Counted from the stretch's first letter, positions 1 to 8,880 are shown. The stretch: DNA of 17,935 bases from Bacillota bacterium (GCA_021845645.1 JAJZVM010000078.1:1-17935); one strand, 5' to 3'. A program made the numbers and translations. The notes: a model not told the origin generated them from the sequence alone.

Positions 1-1646
1 CCGGTGCCGACCATCGCCTGCCAGTCGACGACCGAGCGGCCGCTCACCGCCGCCTTGAAACGGTTGGTGTGGCCGATGATCCAGTTGGTCATGTAGCCGC
101 CGTACGAGCCGCCGCCGACGCCGAGCCTCTCGCTGTCGATGAAGGGGTGGCCTTCTATGGCGGCGTCGAGGCCGGCGTAGATGTCCTTCAGGTCGAGGTT
201 GCCCCATTCGCGCTGGATTGCCTGGCAGAAGGCGAAGCCGTAGCCCTGGCTGCCGCGCGGGTTCGTGTAGACGACGCCGAAGCCCGCGGCGGCCAGCAAC
301 TGGAACTCGAAGAAATAGGTGTGCGCATACATGCTCATCGGCCCGCCGTGGATCATCAGCACCGTCGGCGCCTTGCCGAGGGCGGGCAGGCCAAGCGGCT
401 TCATGACCCATGTGTCGACCGAGCCGACGTCGGGAGACGGCGCCTCGAAGAACTCCGGCTCGACCGTCGCCACCTCGCTGAACAGCGCCTCGTTCAGGTT
501 CGTGAGGCCTTCGAGCGCCCCGTCCCGCAGCAGGTAGACGTTGCCCGGATCGGTCGGGGTCGAGATGAGCAGGGCGATCGCTCCGCTGCGCGCGACGCTG
601 TAGCCGTACACCACGTGCCTGCCCGACGTCAGGGCCTCGACGGAGCCGTCCGGCCGGAAGACGCCGAGCTGTGTGGTCCCCCTGTCGCTGTAGATGCCGT
701 AGACGCCCTGGCCGTCCGGTGCCCAGGCGAGTCCTGTGAAGCCGGAGCCCGGGACGTCGCTGATCGCCGCGTTGCCGAGCGTGCGGTCGAAGCCTGGCGC
801 CGCCGCCCTCAGGCCGCTGCCGTCCGCCGCAGCGAGGAAGAGGCGCGTATTGTCGTAGCCCATCTCCTTGGGATCGCTCATGGCGATCGCGAGTTCGGGC
901 CCCGCCGCGAATCCCTCGACGCCTGCCGGCGCCACCTCGGTCACCTCGCCGCCGTCGAGGCCGATGCGGTAGAGGCGCAGGTCGAAGAGTTCTTTATCGT
1001 AGTCGTCGCCGCGGCGCGAGAGGAAATAGACCGCCTGGCCGTCTGCGGCGAAGCCGACGTCGTGGACGCGGTACGGCGCGAAGGTGAGCTGGCGCGGCGC
1101 CGCCCCGGGACTGGGCTCGATCGTGCACAGGCAGGGCGGGTCCTTGAAGTAGCCCTCGCCGTCCAGCTTGTGCGCGAGCTCCTCGATCACCTTGACATCG
1201 GCCGTGAACCTGCGCTCGGGATCCTTCTCCTCGGCCCCTGCCTCCACCTCGATCCCCTCTGCGCCGACGGGCGTCGTGAAGGCGAGGAGTTGACCGTCCG
1301 GCGACCAGGCGAATTCGGAGACCCCGCCCGAAACCGCCGTCAGTTGCCAGGACTCGCCGCCGGCGAGCGGCAGGATCCAGATCTGCGTCTGCTGCTTGGC
1401 CTTGCGCAGAAAGGCGAGCTTCGTGCCGTCCGGCGAGAATCTGGGCTGGCGGTCCCGCGTGCCCGATGTGAGGTGCCATGGCGGCTTGCCGGGCCGCAGG
1501 CCCTCGATGCGGCTCCTCGTCTCGTTCGTCTCGGGATCCTGACAGATCTCCTCGAAGGCGATCAGCCCACCGTCCGGGGAGATCTCCACATTGGCGCCCA
1601 GGCGGATGCGCAGAATGTCCTGGGCGGTCACCGGCCTCTTTGCCAC
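1..1646 (-). CDS. S9-family peptidase, acylaminoacyl-peptidase type (3' end outside window)
   Basis: A serine peptidase of the prolyl oligopeptidase (S9) family, probably cytosolic and removing acylated or unmodified residues from short peptides. About 548 codons are visible and the gene continues past base 1. The N-terminal part (about residues 1-340) contains repeated WSPDG/FSPDG-like segments typical of the TolB/DPP-type beta-propeller. The alpha/beta-hydrolase part follows, with an MIHGGP oxyanion segment and the nucleophile motif GGSYGGYMTNW, whose serine is residue 514. The catalytic Asp and His should lie in the missing C-terminus. I chose the GTG at 1646 because GGGAGG sits 8 bases upstream and the propeller homology begins soon after. 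No signal peptide is visible. It lies downstream of a strong hairpin and so is probably a separate transcription unit. S9C (acylaminoacyl peptidase) fits the length best; the precise substrate is unknown. Confidence 0.93.
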   Translation of the reverse strand, partial: MAKRPVTAQDILRIRLGANVEISPDGGLIAFEEICQDPETNETRSRIEGLRPGKPPWHLTSGTRDRQPRFSPDGTKLAFLRKAKQQTQIWILPLAGGESWQLTAVSGGVSEFAWSPDGQLLAFTTPVGAEGIEVEAGAEEKDPERRFTADVKVIEELAHKLDGEGYFKDPPCLCTIEPSPGAAPRQLTFAPYRVHDVGFAADGQAVYFLSRRGDDYDKELFDLRLYRIGLDGGEVTEVAPAGVEGFAAGPELAIAMSDPKEMGYDNTRLFLAAADGSGLRAAAPGFDRTLGNAAISDVPGSGFTGLAWAPDGQGVYGIYSDRGTTQLGVFRPDGSVEALTSGRHVVYGYSVARSGAIALLISTPTDPGNVYLLRDGALEGLTNLNEALFSEVATVEPEFFEAPSPDVGSVDTWVMKPLGLPALGKAPTVLMIHGGPMSMYAHTYFFEFQLLAAAGFGVVYTNPRGSQGYGFAFCQAIQREWGNLDLKDIYAGLDAAIEGHPFIDSERLGVGGGSYGGYMTNWIIGHTNRFKAAVSGRSVVDWQAMVGT

Positions 1647-1927
1647 GCCAATCGCCTCCCGTACGTCTATCCGCCTTCGTCCAGCCGGCGCGACGTTCCT
1701 GCCGGGGCGGACCCGCTTGAGGGAGAAATGGCCGCGCGGCGGTGCAGCTCCGGCGCCGCGGCGTGCAAGCAGCCCTCGGCGCGGCTGCAAGTTTCCCCGC
1801 AGCGGACGCCCACCCCCTTTGCGCGACGCGGCGCCCGCCGCCGGGACAGCGACAGGAGGCCGGTCGCTCACGCCGGCCTCCCGCGGTCGATGGCAGATCG
1901 GGCCTGCCTTTGCCAACCTGAAACTCT
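1647..1927. other. Non-coding stretch upstream of the S9 peptidase
   Basis: About 280 bases without a convincing gene. Frames that stay open here are arginine/proline-rich and look like GC-rich shadow reading. It must hold the peptidase promoter (minus strand), but I see no good -35/-10 pair. An imperfect repeat of a TTGCA-(N)-GCCGCG type occurs around 1760-1795. Confidence 0.5.
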
Positions 1928-1980
1928 GGCCCTCCGGCATGTCCTGCCTCCTCGTCGTGGGCAGGACATGCCGGAGGGCC
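1928..1980 (-). terminator. Perfect 21-bp hairpin, likely operon terminator
   Basis: Positions 1928-1948 are the exact reverse complement of 1960-1980, with an 11-base loop (1949-1959). It begins 19 bases past the ylzJ-like stop codon, where the tepA operon should end. On the minus strand the hairpin is followed by AGAGTTTCAGG, which is only mildly U-rich, so it is an atypical intrinsic terminator, or a hairpin that protects the 3' end. Confidence 0.6.
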
Positions 1981-1998
1981 ACCGCGATCTCCCGCCCG

Positions 1999-2199
1999 TC
2001 AGACCGCCGGCGGCGGCCCTCCGGGCTGCAGCGCCGGATCGAGGTAGGCTTTCGGATCGGTCGCGATCAGCCGCTCGAGCGTCTCCTCACCACCGCGACC
2101 GGAGCGGATGACGACGAAGCCCTGCGGATGTCCCTGCACCCTCAGCCGCTCCTCCGACGGCTGCTGCCAGATGACTTCCGGCGGCACGATGGTCCACAT
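1999..2199 (-). CDS. YlzJ-like small protein
   Basis: A 66-residue protein beginning [11 protein letters not shown]. Its opening (aromatic, TIVPPEVI) and its place right after tepA match the YlzJ-like family of Bacillota, small proteins of unknown function encoded downstream of tepA in many spore-formers. The reading frame extends further upstream, but the ATG at 2199 is preceded by an almost ideal Shine-Dalgarno (GGGAGGTGA, 8 bases away), which fixes the start. The C-terminus is proline-rich (GGPPPAV). It overlaps the annotated tepA frame by 113 bases in another frame, so translation is probably coupled. It is the last gene before the 21-bp hairpin. Family assignment is from recalled sequence and synteny; function is unknown. 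Confidence 0.82.
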   Translation of the reverse strand: MWTIVPPEVIWQQPSEERLRVQGHPQGFVVIRSGRGGEETLERLIATDPKAYLDPALQPGGPPPAV

Positions 2200-2902
2200 C
2201 ACCCTGCTCACCTCCCTCGCGCCGTACGCGGCGCCGCACTTCCGCCATCGCGTCCTGGAGCGTCCCGACCCGGTCGATGATGCCCTCGCGCACCGCCTCC
2301 TGGCCAACCAGCACCGTGCCGACGTCCCTGGCCAGTTCGCCCGTGCGCAGCATCAGTTCCTTGAGCCGGGCCTCGTGGATGCGCGAGTGGCCCGCGATGA
2401 AGCGGGTGACGCGATCCTGCATGCGGTCGATGTACTCGTAGGTCTGCGGCACGCCGATGACCTGGCCATTCAAGCGCAGCGGATGGATCGTCATCGTCGC
2501 CGTCGCCGAGATGAAGGACCAGTCCGCGGCGACGGCGATCGGCACACCGATCGAGTGGCCGCCGCCCAGCACCAGGCTCACGGTGGGCTTGCTCAGCCCC
2601 GCGATCATCTCCGCGATCGCGAGGCCCGCCTCCACGTCGCCGCCGACGGTGTTGAGCACCACGAGGAGACCCTTCACCTCGGGGTCCTCCTCGATCGCGA
2701 CCAGCTGCGGGATCACGTGCTCGTACTTGGTCGTCTTGTTCTGGCTTGGCAGCAGGATGTGCCCCTCGACTTGGCCAATCACCGTCAGGCAGTGGATCGG
2801 GCTGCGCGGCCTGGCCACCGAGGGCGTGCCAAGCGATGTGATGGCCTCCTCGGTGCGATTGCCTTCTTTGGCCTCCTCGGAGTCCTCGCCGGACTTCGTC
2901 AC
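2087..2902 (-). CDS. tepA: TepA-type ClpP-like serine protease
   Basis: A ClpP/crotonase-fold serine peptidase of the TepA (YmfB) family. In Bacillus TepA is linked to protein export and to degradation of small acid-soluble spore proteins. Visible features are a glycine-rich strand-turn ([11 protein letters not shown], about residues 83-93), the nucleophile motif [11 protein letters not shown] with Ser117, and TIHP with His140. There is no signal peptide. The first ~35 residues are polar and acidic. The start is a GTG with GGGAGG 9 bases upstream. Family members are about 240-250 residues; this frame gives 271. The last ~40 residues (after about 230) are low-complexity and lie wholly inside the ylzJ-like gene, so the natural stop seems lost and the tail is probably extra. 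It lies 38 bases downstream of the EamA gene and shares its transcript. Confidence 0.93.
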   Translation of the reverse strand: MTKSGEDSEEAKEGNRTEEAITSLGTPSVARPRSPIHCLTVIGQVEGHILLPSQNKTTKYEHVIPQLVAIEEDPEVKGLLVVLNTVGGDVEAGLAIAEMIAGLSKPTVSLVLGGGHSIGVPIAVAADWSFISATATMTIHPLRLNGQVIGVPQTYEYIDRMQDRVTRFIAGHSRIHEARLKELMLRTGELARDVGTVLVGQEAVREGIIDRVGTLQDAMAEVRRRVRREGGEQGDVDHRAAGSHLAAAVGGAAEGAGTSAGLRRHPLRSRW

Positions 2903-2940
2903 CTGGGCGTCCCTCCCCGCCCTAGCATGCCCGCTTGGGC

Positions 2941-3810
2941 TCAGGCGCGCTCGACAGCGCGTTCCGGCCGCACGCCGAGATAGACGGCCAAGAGCACCAG
3001 CAGCCCGCCCGAGATCTCGAACGGCGTCAGGGCCTCGCCGAGCCAGACCCAGCTGAGAGCGGCGCCGACGACGGGCTGCACATACAAGAAGAACGCGGCG
3101 AAGCCCACCGCCGCCCGGCGCAGGGCGTAGAACCAGAGAAAGTAGCTGACGAGTGTCGGTCCGAGCGCGAGATAGAGCGCCCAGGCGAGATCGATGCGCG
3201 GCGTGCTGAGGATTGGCGAACCGAAAAAGAGCCAGGGCACGAAGGCGATGCCCGCCGCCAGGACGCCGACGACCGTGAGCGAAATCTCCCCGACCGCTTC
3301 CGCGACCGGCTTCGACAGCACATTGTAGAAGCCGAAGCTCGTCACGGCCGCCACGAGCAGCAGGATGCCGCCGAGGTTCTCGACGTGCCCCGGCCTTGGC
3401 GCGCCCGCGAGCAGCCAGGTGCCGAACACCGCCAGGAGAAGGCCATAGGGAGCGAGCCGCGGCAGCCGCTCCTTGAGCCAGATGCGCGCGACAACTGCGG
3501 TGACCAGCGGCTCGAGCGCGATCGACAGGGCCGCGAGCGACGCCCCCGCCAGACGGATGCCCTCCACCTCGAGCCCGAAGGCGACGCTGAACCCGAGCAG
3601 TCCGAGCCCGATCGCCGCGAGCAGCATGCGTCCGCGCGGCAACCGCTGATGCAGCAGAAGTGGCAGGACAATGATGCCGGATATGAGGAAGCGCAGGGCG
3701 GCGAGCCGTCCTGCGCCGATCGAGAGCGCCATTTGCGATACCGGATAGGTGGTGGACCAGATGATGTTGGCAAGCAGGACGGCGAGTCCCGCCTGCCTTC
3801 GGCGAGTCAC
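2941..3810 (-). CDS. EamA/DMT-family transporter
   Basis: A 289-residue integral membrane protein of the drug/metabolite transporter superfamily, with two tandem EamA repeats of about five helices each. Hallmarks are the N-terminal segment [12 protein letters not shown], an [24 protein letters not shown] segment ending repeat one (residues ~90-115), and the matching [20 protein letters not shown] segment ending repeat two (~235-258). The substrate cannot be read from sequence; relatives export amino acids, nucleobases or other metabolites. The GTG start lies 2 bases after the RNase J stop codon, with GGAG 8 bases upstream, so it is translationally coupled to RNase J. In Bacillus subtilis there is no transporter between the RNase J gene and tepA, so this is a lineage-specific addition. 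Its position in a lysine/DAP operon makes amino-acid efflux a possibility, but that is inference. Confidence 0.93.
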   Translation of the reverse strand: MTRRRQAGLAVLLANIIWSTTYPVSQMALSIGAGRLAALRFLISGIIVLPLLLHQRLPRGRMLLAAIGLGLLGFSVAFGLEVEGIRLAGASLAALSIALEPLVTAVVARIWLKERLPRLAPYGLLLAVFGTWLLAGAPRPGHVENLGGILLLVAAVTSFGFYNVLSKPVAEAVGEISLTVVGVLAAGIAFVPWLFFGSPILSTPRIDLAWALYLALGPTLVSYFLWFYALRRAAVGFAAFFLYVQPVVGAALSWVWLGEALTPFEISGGLLVLLAVYLGVRPERAVERA

Positions 3811-3812
3811 GC

Positions 3813-5516
3813 TCAGATCTCCATCACGATCGGCAGGATCATCGGCCTGCGGCGGGTGCGCTCGAAGACGAAGCGGCCGAGCGTGTCGCGGACGAGCGAC
3901 TTGATCGCGGACCAGTCGCCCATGCGCCGGCTGTCGGCCGTCTCGAGCGCCTCGCGGATCTTCTGCTTCGCGTCCTCGATCAGCTGGTCCGACTCCCGCA
4001 CGTAGACGAAGCCGCGCGAGACGATGTCGGGTCCGGAGATCACGGTCTGCGACTCGCGGTCGATGGCGACGACCACGACGATCACGCCGTCCTCCGCCAG
4101 CAGCTTGCGGTCGCGCAGGACGATGTTGCCGACGTCGCCGACGCCGAGGCCGTCGACGAACACCACGCCGGAGTTGACCTTGCCGACGATCGCCGCGGTG
4201 CCCTCGGTGAACTCGTAGACCGAGCCGATCTCGCCGATCAGGATGTTCGGCTTCGGCACGCCGACCGCCTCGGCGAGACGCGCGTTCGTGATCAGCATGC
4301 GGTACTCGCCGTGGATCGGGCAGAAGAAGCGCGGCTGCACGAGCGTGATCATCAGCTTGAGCTCTTCCTGGCTCGCGTGACCCGAGACGTGCACGCCCAT
4401 GCTCGACGAGTAGACGACCTCCGCGCCGCGCTTGTACAGGTTGTTGATGGTGCGGCTCACCGACTTCTCGTTGCCGGGCACCGGCGTCGCGGCGATGATC
4501 ACCGTGTCGCCAGGCAGGATCTCGACCTTCTTGTGCTCGGAAGCGGCCATGCGCGACAGCGCCGCCATCGGCTCGCCCTGCGACCCCGTCGTCATGATGA
4601 CGACCTTGTTGGCCGGGAAGCGGCTGATGTCGTCGATGTCGATCATGGTGCCTTCCGAAGCCTTCAGATAGCCGAGTTCGAGGGCGATGCGCACCACGTT
4701 CTCCATGCTGCGGCCGACGACGGCGAGCTTGCGCCCGTTCTTCTCGGCCGCGTTCATGACCTGCTGGATGCGGTGCACGTTGCTGGCGAACGAGGCGACG
4801 AGCACGCGCTGCTTGGCCGCCGCGATCACGTCGTCGAGCACCTTGCCGACCTGGCGCTCGGAACCGGTATAGCCAGGGCGCTCCGCGTTCGTCGAGTCCG
4901 AGAAGAGCGCCAGAACCCCCTGGTGGCCCAGTTGGGCGAAGCGGTGGAAGTCCGCCACCTCGCCATCGACCGGCGTCTGGTCGAACTTGAAGTCGCCGGT
5001 GTGGACGACCGTGCCGATCGGGGTGTGGATCGCGAAGGCCACGGCGTCGGGGATCGAATGGTTGACGCGAATGGCTTCGACGTGGAAGGCGCCGAGGTGC
5101 AGCGTGTCGCCCGGCTGGATCTCGCGGGACTGCTCGTGGGTCACCATGCCGTGCTCCTCGAGCTTGCCGCGGATCATGCCGAGCGTGAGCTTGGTCGCGA
5201 AGATCGGCACCTGCAGCTGCTTCAGGACAAACGGCAGGCCGCCGATGTGGTCCTCGTGCCCGTGCGTGAGGAAGATCCCCAGCACCTGCTCGCGATGCTC
5301 AAGCAGGAAGCTGATGTCCGGGATCACGAGATCGACGCCGTACATCTCGTCGTCCGGGAACATCAGGCCACAGTCTACGACAATGATTTCGCCGTTGTAC
5401 TCGTACGCGTACATGTTCTTGCCGATTTCGCCGACCCCGCCCAGCGGGATGACGTGGAGCTTGCCTTTCTCTGCGACGCGCGATCTCGTTGGTGCGCGCC
5501 TTGCGGGTCCCGTCAA
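3813..5516 (-). CDS. rnj: Ribonuclease J (metallo-beta-lactamase fold)
   Basis: A 567-residue RNase J, the 5'-3' exo/endoribonuclease of Bacillota that matures rRNA and degrades mRNA in the cytoplasm. It shows the [13 protein letters not shown] opening, the zinc motif HGHEDH (residues 85-90), the MTTGSQGEP beta-CASP segment, [10 protein letters not shown], and the usual [11 protein letters not shown]-terminus. The length equals the family norm (about 555). By position it is the homologue of B. subtilis rnjB (next to dapA and tepA). The start is a TTG with AGGAGG 10 bases upstream. An ATG lying closer to that site is out of frame. It has its own likely promoter in the gap after dapA, and the EamA transporter follows directly. 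Confidence 0.96.
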   Translation of the reverse strand: MTGPARRAPTRSRVAEKGKLHVIPLGGVGEIGKNMYAYEYNGEIIVVDCGLMFPDDEMYGVDLVIPDISFLLEHREQVLGIFLTHGHEDHIGGLPFVLKQLQVPIFATKLTLGMIRGKLEEHGMVTHEQSREIQPGDTLHLGAFHVEAIRVNHSIPDAVAFAIHTPIGTVVHTGDFKFDQTPVDGEVADFHRFAQLGHQGVLALFSDSTNAERPGYTGSERQVGKVLDDVIAAAKQRVLVASFASNVHRIQQVMNAAEKNGRKLAVVGRSMENVVRIALELGYLKASEGTMIDIDDISRFPANKVVIMTTGSQGEPMAALSRMAASEHKKVEILPGDTVIIAATPVPGNEKSVSRTINNLYKRGAEVVYSSSMGVHVSGHASQEELKLMITLVQPRFFCPIHGEYRMLITNARLAEAVGVPKPNILIGEIGSVYEFTEGTAAIVGKVNSGVVFVDGLGVGDVGNIVLRDRKLLAEDGVIVVVVAIDRESQTVISGPDIVSRGFVYVRESDQLIEDAKQKIREALETADSRRMGDWSAIKSLVRDTLGRFVFERTRRRPMILPIVMEI

Positions 5517-5549
5517 ACTGCATTGACCTCCTACGTGCCCAGGCCCTGG

Positions 5550-5566
5550 CTGCGCCTCTGGCGCAG
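5550..5566 (-). other. Small stem-loop in the RNase J leader
   Basis: CTGCGCC / GGCGCAG form a perfect 7-bp stem with a 3-base loop, 18 bases upstream of the AGGAGG ribosome binding site of RNase J. It could affect translation or message stability; no known element is recognised. Confidence 0.35.
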
Positions 5567-5585
5567 TCGATGCACGCGCCTACGG

Positions 5586-5610
5586 CAAACAAGGGCGCAC
5601 GTTGGCGCCC
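5586..5610 (-). terminator. Terminator-like hairpin in the dapA-RNase J gap
   Basis: Read on the minus strand, GGGCGC (5610-5605), a 6-base loop and GCGCCC (5598-5593) are followed by TTGTTTG. This is a short intrinsic-terminator pattern about 140 bases after the dapA stop and downstream of the predicted RNase J promoter. It could end dapA transcripts or attenuate RNase J transcripts. The stem is short, so this is a candidate only. Confidence 0.35.
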
Positions 5611-5701
5611 CGCTCCTCCGGCTTGTCGCCCGACGTCCTGACGACCCCGAAGCAGCTTCGCTTGCCCTCAGCGCAGGTCCGTACACAAGTATCTGGCATC
5701 A

Positions 5702-5730
5702 AGTATAGCCGCTGCCGCGGTGCGCCGCAA
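5702..5730 (-). promoter_or_regulatory. Predicted sigma-A promoter for RNase J
   Basis: On the minus strand TTGCGG (5730-5725), exactly 17 bases, then TATACT (5707-5702). The -10 box matches TATAAT at 5 of 6 positions and the -35 box matches TTGACA at 3 of 6. Transcription would start near 5695, giving a leader of about 180 bases before the TTG start at 5516. A separate promoter for RNase J and the genes after it is plausible because dapA and RNase J are 234 bases apart. Confidence 0.5.
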
Positions 5731-5750
5731 CCGAAGGGCCACCGCTCGCC

Positions 5751-6632
5751 TCAGAGCAGACCCTGTTCATGGAGAAGGCTGTGCAGGAACGCCTCCTCGG
5801 ATGCGCTCGCCGCCGCGAGCGGCGGCCGCACGCCGCCCATGTCGCGTCCGACCGCCTTGAGCGCCCACTTGAGCGGCACGGGGTTGGACGTGACGAACAG
5901 GCCGGTGAAGAGCGGCAGGAGGGCGTGGTGCAGTTCTTGCGCAACCCGCACCTGGCCCGTGAGGAACGCATCGAGCATGCGACGGATCTGCGGTCCGACG
6001 AGGTGCGACGCGACCGATACCACCCCGTCCGCTCCGATGGCGAGCAGCGGCAGGGTCGCCTTGTCGTCGCCCGAGTACAGGGCGAACTCCTGGCGCGATC
6101 CCTTGATGATCTCCGCAGCCTGCTCGAAGTTGCCCGACGCCTCCTTGACGGCGACGATGTTCGAACAGTCCCGCTGCAGCCTGAGCACGGTCTGCGCCGT
6201 CATGTTCTGCGCGGTGCGGGACGGCACGTTGTAGAGCATGACAGGCAGCTGGATCGCGTCGGCGATCGTGCGGAAATGCTGGTACAGCCCCTCCTGCGAC
6301 GGCTTGTTGTAGTAGGGCACCACAAGCATCACGCCGTGCACCCCGAGCTGCTCGGCGCGCCGGCTGAGGGCGACCGAAGCGCGGGTGTCGTAGTTGCCGG
6401 TGTTCGCCCAGACGTCCGCACGGTCCCCCACCGCGTCCACGACCGCCGTCCAGAGATCGATCTTCTCCTGCTCGCCCAGAGTCGGCGACTCACCGGTCGT
6501 CCCCGCCACGACGATGCCATCCGATTTGTTCTGGACCAGCTGAAGCGCCAGCGTCTTCGCCTTGCGAAGATCAACCTCGAGGTTTTGGTCGAAGGGTGTG
6601 GCCATCGCTGTCAGGAGCTTCCCTGTCGGCAT
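5751..6632 (-). CDS. dapA: 4-hydroxy-tetrahydrodipicolinate synthase
   Basis: A 293-residue class I aldolase that condenses pyruvate with aspartate-4-semialdehyde, the first committed step to diaminopimelate (cell wall), lysine and dipicolinate (spore core). The Schiff-base lysine is K163 in VKEASG; Y134 (LYNVP), Y107 (PYYNK), R139 and the GTTGES motif (44-49) complete the active site. The length is typical. The frame stays open far upstream, but homology begins at the ATG at 6632 (MPTGKLLTAM), preceded by AAAGGGGG, and the longer N-terminus is shadow reading over the aspartokinase gene. It begins 20 bases after the aspartokinase stop codon, so the two are co-transcribed. Confidence 0.97.
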   Translation of the reverse strand: MPTGKLLTAMATPFDQNLEVDLRKAKTLALQLVQNKSDGIVVAGTTGESPTLGEQEKIDLWTAVVDAVGDRADVWANTGNYDTRASVALSRRAEQLGVHGVMLVVPYYNKPSQEGLYQHFRTIADAIQLPVMLYNVPSRTAQNMTAQTVLRLQRDCSNIVAVKEASGNFEQAAEIIKGSRQEFALYSGDDKATLPLLAIGADGVVSVASHLVGPQIRRMLDAFLTGQVRVAQELHHALLPLFTGLFVTSNPVPLKWALKAVGRDMGGVRPPLAAASASEEAFLHSLLHEQGLL

Positions 6633-6652
6633 GTCGCGGCCCCCTTTCCGAT

Positions 6653-7882
6653 CTACGACAGATGGAACTGGCGATGCAGCGTGCGCACCGCGTCCACACG
6701 CAGCTTCTCCGGCACGAGACAGGCGATCGAGGAGTGCGAGTCCGACGTCTCGAGGATCTCCACGCCCACCTCGACGAGCCCCGCCAACAGCGTCGCCATG
6801 ACGCCCGGCAGGCCCGCGATCGCCGAGCCTATGATGGCCACCTTGGCCACGTCCGCCCGCGCGTCGGCCTTGAGCCCCAGCTCCTCGACGAGCCTGCCGG
6901 CTTCCGTGAGGCGGGTCTTCGCGACGATGAAGGCGACACGGCCGGGCGAGACCGAGATCATGTCGGCCGAGATGCCCTTGGCGGCGAGGACCTTGAAGAT
7001 CTGCGCCTCGATCTCGGTGCGCTCGGGTCCCTTGGGCGTCGCAATGACGAGCTCGCCGATGTCGGAGCGGTCGGTGACGCCGACGACCGTGTTCTCGGGC
7101 CGGCGGGCGTGCCACAGGTCCTGAAGCCTCGGCCCGCCGACGACGGTGCCCGCATCGTCCCCCAGCGTGGAGCGGATGCGCAAGGGGATGCGCGCCTGAC
7201 GCGCCACCTCGACGGCACGCGGATGGACCACCTTCGCCCCGGCCTGCGCCATCTGGAACAGTTCGTCGTAGTCGAGGGCGCTGATGGTGCGCGCCTCCGG
7301 GACGATGCGCGGATCTGCGGTCTTGATGCCGTCGACGTCCGTGTAGATGTCCACGAAGCTCGCGCCGAGCGCCGCGCCGATGGCGGCGGCGGTGGTGTCG
7401 GAGCCGCCGCGGCCGAGCGTCGCGATCTCGCCCTGCGGCGCCTTCCCCTGGAAGCCGGCCACGACCGGTACCAGGCCCTCCTCGAGCACGGTCCTGAGCG
7501 GCGCCGGATCGACGCGCAGGATCTTGGCGTCGCCGAAGCGGCCGTCCGTCTCAATGCCGGCCTGCGCCCCTGTCAGCGCCTTCGCGGGCATGCCGTCCTT
7601 GCGCAGGTGCGCCGCCATGACGACGGCCGAGATGATCTCGCCGCACGCGATCAGCAGATCGCTCTCGCGTGCGGGCACCTTCGATCCTTCGTTCGTGAGC
7701 AGCTGCAACAGGGTGTCGGTGGCGTAAGGCTCACCGACCCTGCCTTGCGCCGAAACGACGACGACGCTGCGCAGCCCCTGCTGGAGCGCCGAGCGAACGA
7801 TCTGCGAGACCCGCTCGCGGCGCTCGTAGTCCGCCACCGATGTCCCACCGAACTTCTGTACTATTACATCCCACTCTGCCAT
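6653..7882 (-). CDS. dapG: Aspartokinase (DapG-like)
   Basis: A 409-residue aspartate kinase, which phosphorylates aspartate in the first step of the aspartate pathway. The N-terminal kinase domain has KFGGTS (residues 10-15), the LGRGGSDTTA signature and a YTDVDG segment. The C-terminal ~140 residues form two ACT domains (an SVSPGRVAFIV-type strand and SDSHSSIACLV), the site of feedback control. Synteny with asd and dapA matches B. subtilis dapG, the diaminopimelate-inhibited isozyme, but effector specificity cannot be read directly. The ATG overlaps the end of asd by 19 bases, with GAGG just upstream, indicating tight translational coupling. Confidence 0.96.
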   Translation of the reverse strand: MAEWDVIVQKFGGTSVADYERRERVSQIVRSALQQGLRSVVVVSAQGRVGEPYATDTLLQLLTNEGSKVPARESDLLIACGEIISAVVMAAHLRKDGMPAKALTGAQAGIETDGRFGDAKILRVDPAPLRTVLEEGLVPVVAGFQGKAPQGEIATLGRGGSDTTAAAIGAALGASFVDIYTDVDGIKTADPRIVPEARTISALDYDELFQMAQAGAKVVHPRAVEVARQARIPLRIRSTLGDDAGTVVGGPRLQDLWHARRPENTVVGVTDRSDIGELVIATPKGPERTEIEAQIFKVLAAKGISADMISVSPGRVAFIVAKTRLTEAGRLVEELGLKADARADVAKVAIIGSAIAGLPGVMATLLAGLVEVGVEILETSDSHSSIACLVPEKLRVDAVRTLHRQFHLS

Positions 7883-8880
7883 AACGCCTCGGCAATCTGC
7901 ACGGCGTTCGTCGCCGCGCCCTTGCGCAGGTTGTCGGCCACCACGAACATGTGCAGGGTGTCGGGACGGTCCGGGTCCTGGCGGATCCTGCCGACAAACA
8001 CGTCGTCCTGGCCGGCTGCGGCCAGGGGAGTCGGGTAAGCCGATGCCCCCGGGTCGTCGACGACGCGCACGCCAGGCAGCCCGCGCAAGGCTTCCCGCGC
8101 CTCGTCCGGGCTGACGTCGCGGGCGAATTCCACGGTCACGGCCTCCGAGTGGCCCACCCTCACCGGCACGCGCACGGCGGTCGCCGCGAGGGGCAGGTCT
8201 GGCCTGCCCAGGATCTTGCGGGTCTCGAACCTCAGCTTATGCTCTTCCTTCGTGAAGCCGTCACCGAGGAAGGAGTCGCACTGGGCCAGCACGTTGAAGG
8301 CGATGGGTTCGCGGTAGGCCTTTGCCTGCGGCTCGGCGCCATCCGCCCAGTCGCGCGCCTCGGCGTCGAGACCTTCCAATGCCTCGCGGCCGCTGCCCGA
8401 TACGGCCTGGTAGGTGCTGACCACGACGCGCCTCAGGCCGAACGCCCGATCGAGCGGGCCGATCGCCATCACGAGCTGGATCGTCGAGCAGTTTGGGCTC
8501 GCGATGATGCGGTCGGCCGGGCCGATGTGCCGCATGTTGACTTCCGGCACGACGAGCGGGATGCCGTCCTGCATACGGAAGTGGCTCGACTTGTCGATCG
8601 CCACCACGCCAAGTTCCGCGGCGATCGGCGCGTACTTGGCCGACACCTCGTTCGGCGCCGCGAAGAAGGCGAAGTCCATGCCCTGGAAGCTTGCGGGGGA
8701 AATCGCCTCGACCGTGAGACGGCGGCCAAGCACCGTGAGTTCGTGCCCTGCCGAGCGGTCGCTGGCCACCAGGCGCAGTTCACCCACCGGCAACCCCTGC
8801 ATGTGCTCGGCGAGAACGGAGGCGATCTGCTGACCCACGAGTCCGGCTGCTCCCACGATGACCACATTGGCGCTTTGCAA
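7864..8880 (-). CDS. asd: Aspartate-semialdehyde dehydrogenase
   Basis: A 338-residue NADPH-dependent dehydrogenase that reduces aspartyl phosphate to aspartate-4-semialdehyde. It has an N-terminal Rossmann motif (VGAAGLVGQQ), the catalytic cysteine C131 in ASPNCST and the catalytic histidine H244 in RVPVRVGHS. The length is normal. The start is TTG at 8880, chosen because GGAGG lies 6 bases upstream and the Rossmann motif begins at once. In Bacillus it follows dpaA-dpaB; here only the last 38 codons of dpaB lie upstream, 18 bases away. If the upstream DNA is an inserted element, vegetative expression of asd, dapG and dapA must come from a promoter that I could not locate inside it. Confidence 0.97.
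   Translation of the reverse strand: MQSANVVIVGAAGLVGQQIASVLAEHMQGLPVGELRLVASDRSAGHELTVLGRRLTVEAISPASFQGMDFAFFAAPNEVSAKYAPIAAELGVVAIDKSSHFRMQDGIPLVVPEVNMRHIGPADRIIASPNCSTIQLVMAIGPLDRAFGLRRVVVSTYQAVSGSGREALEGLDAEARDWADGAEPQAKAYREPIAFNVLAQCDSFLGDGFTKEEHKLRFETRKILGRPDLPLAATAVRVPVRVGHSEAVTVEFARDVSPDEAREALRGLPGVRVVDDPGASAYPTPLAAAGQDDVFVGRIRQDPDRPDTLHMFVVADNLRKGAATNAVQIAEALWQSGM

Noticed and set aside
69..2111. Long plus-strand open frame of 680 codons
   Set aside because: It is antisense to the S9 peptidase and ylzJ, with Arg/Ala/Asp/Val-rich composition typical of shadow frames in GC-rich DNA and no family resemblance.
5521..5523. ATG with AGGAGG directly upstream as the RNase J start
   Set aside because: Only 3 bases separate it from the ribosome binding site and it is out of frame with RNase J; the in-frame TTG at 5516 has a 10-base spacing.
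4311..5708. Long plus-strand open frame opposite RNase J
   Set aside because: His/Arg/Asp-rich antisense shadow of a clearly conserved gene.
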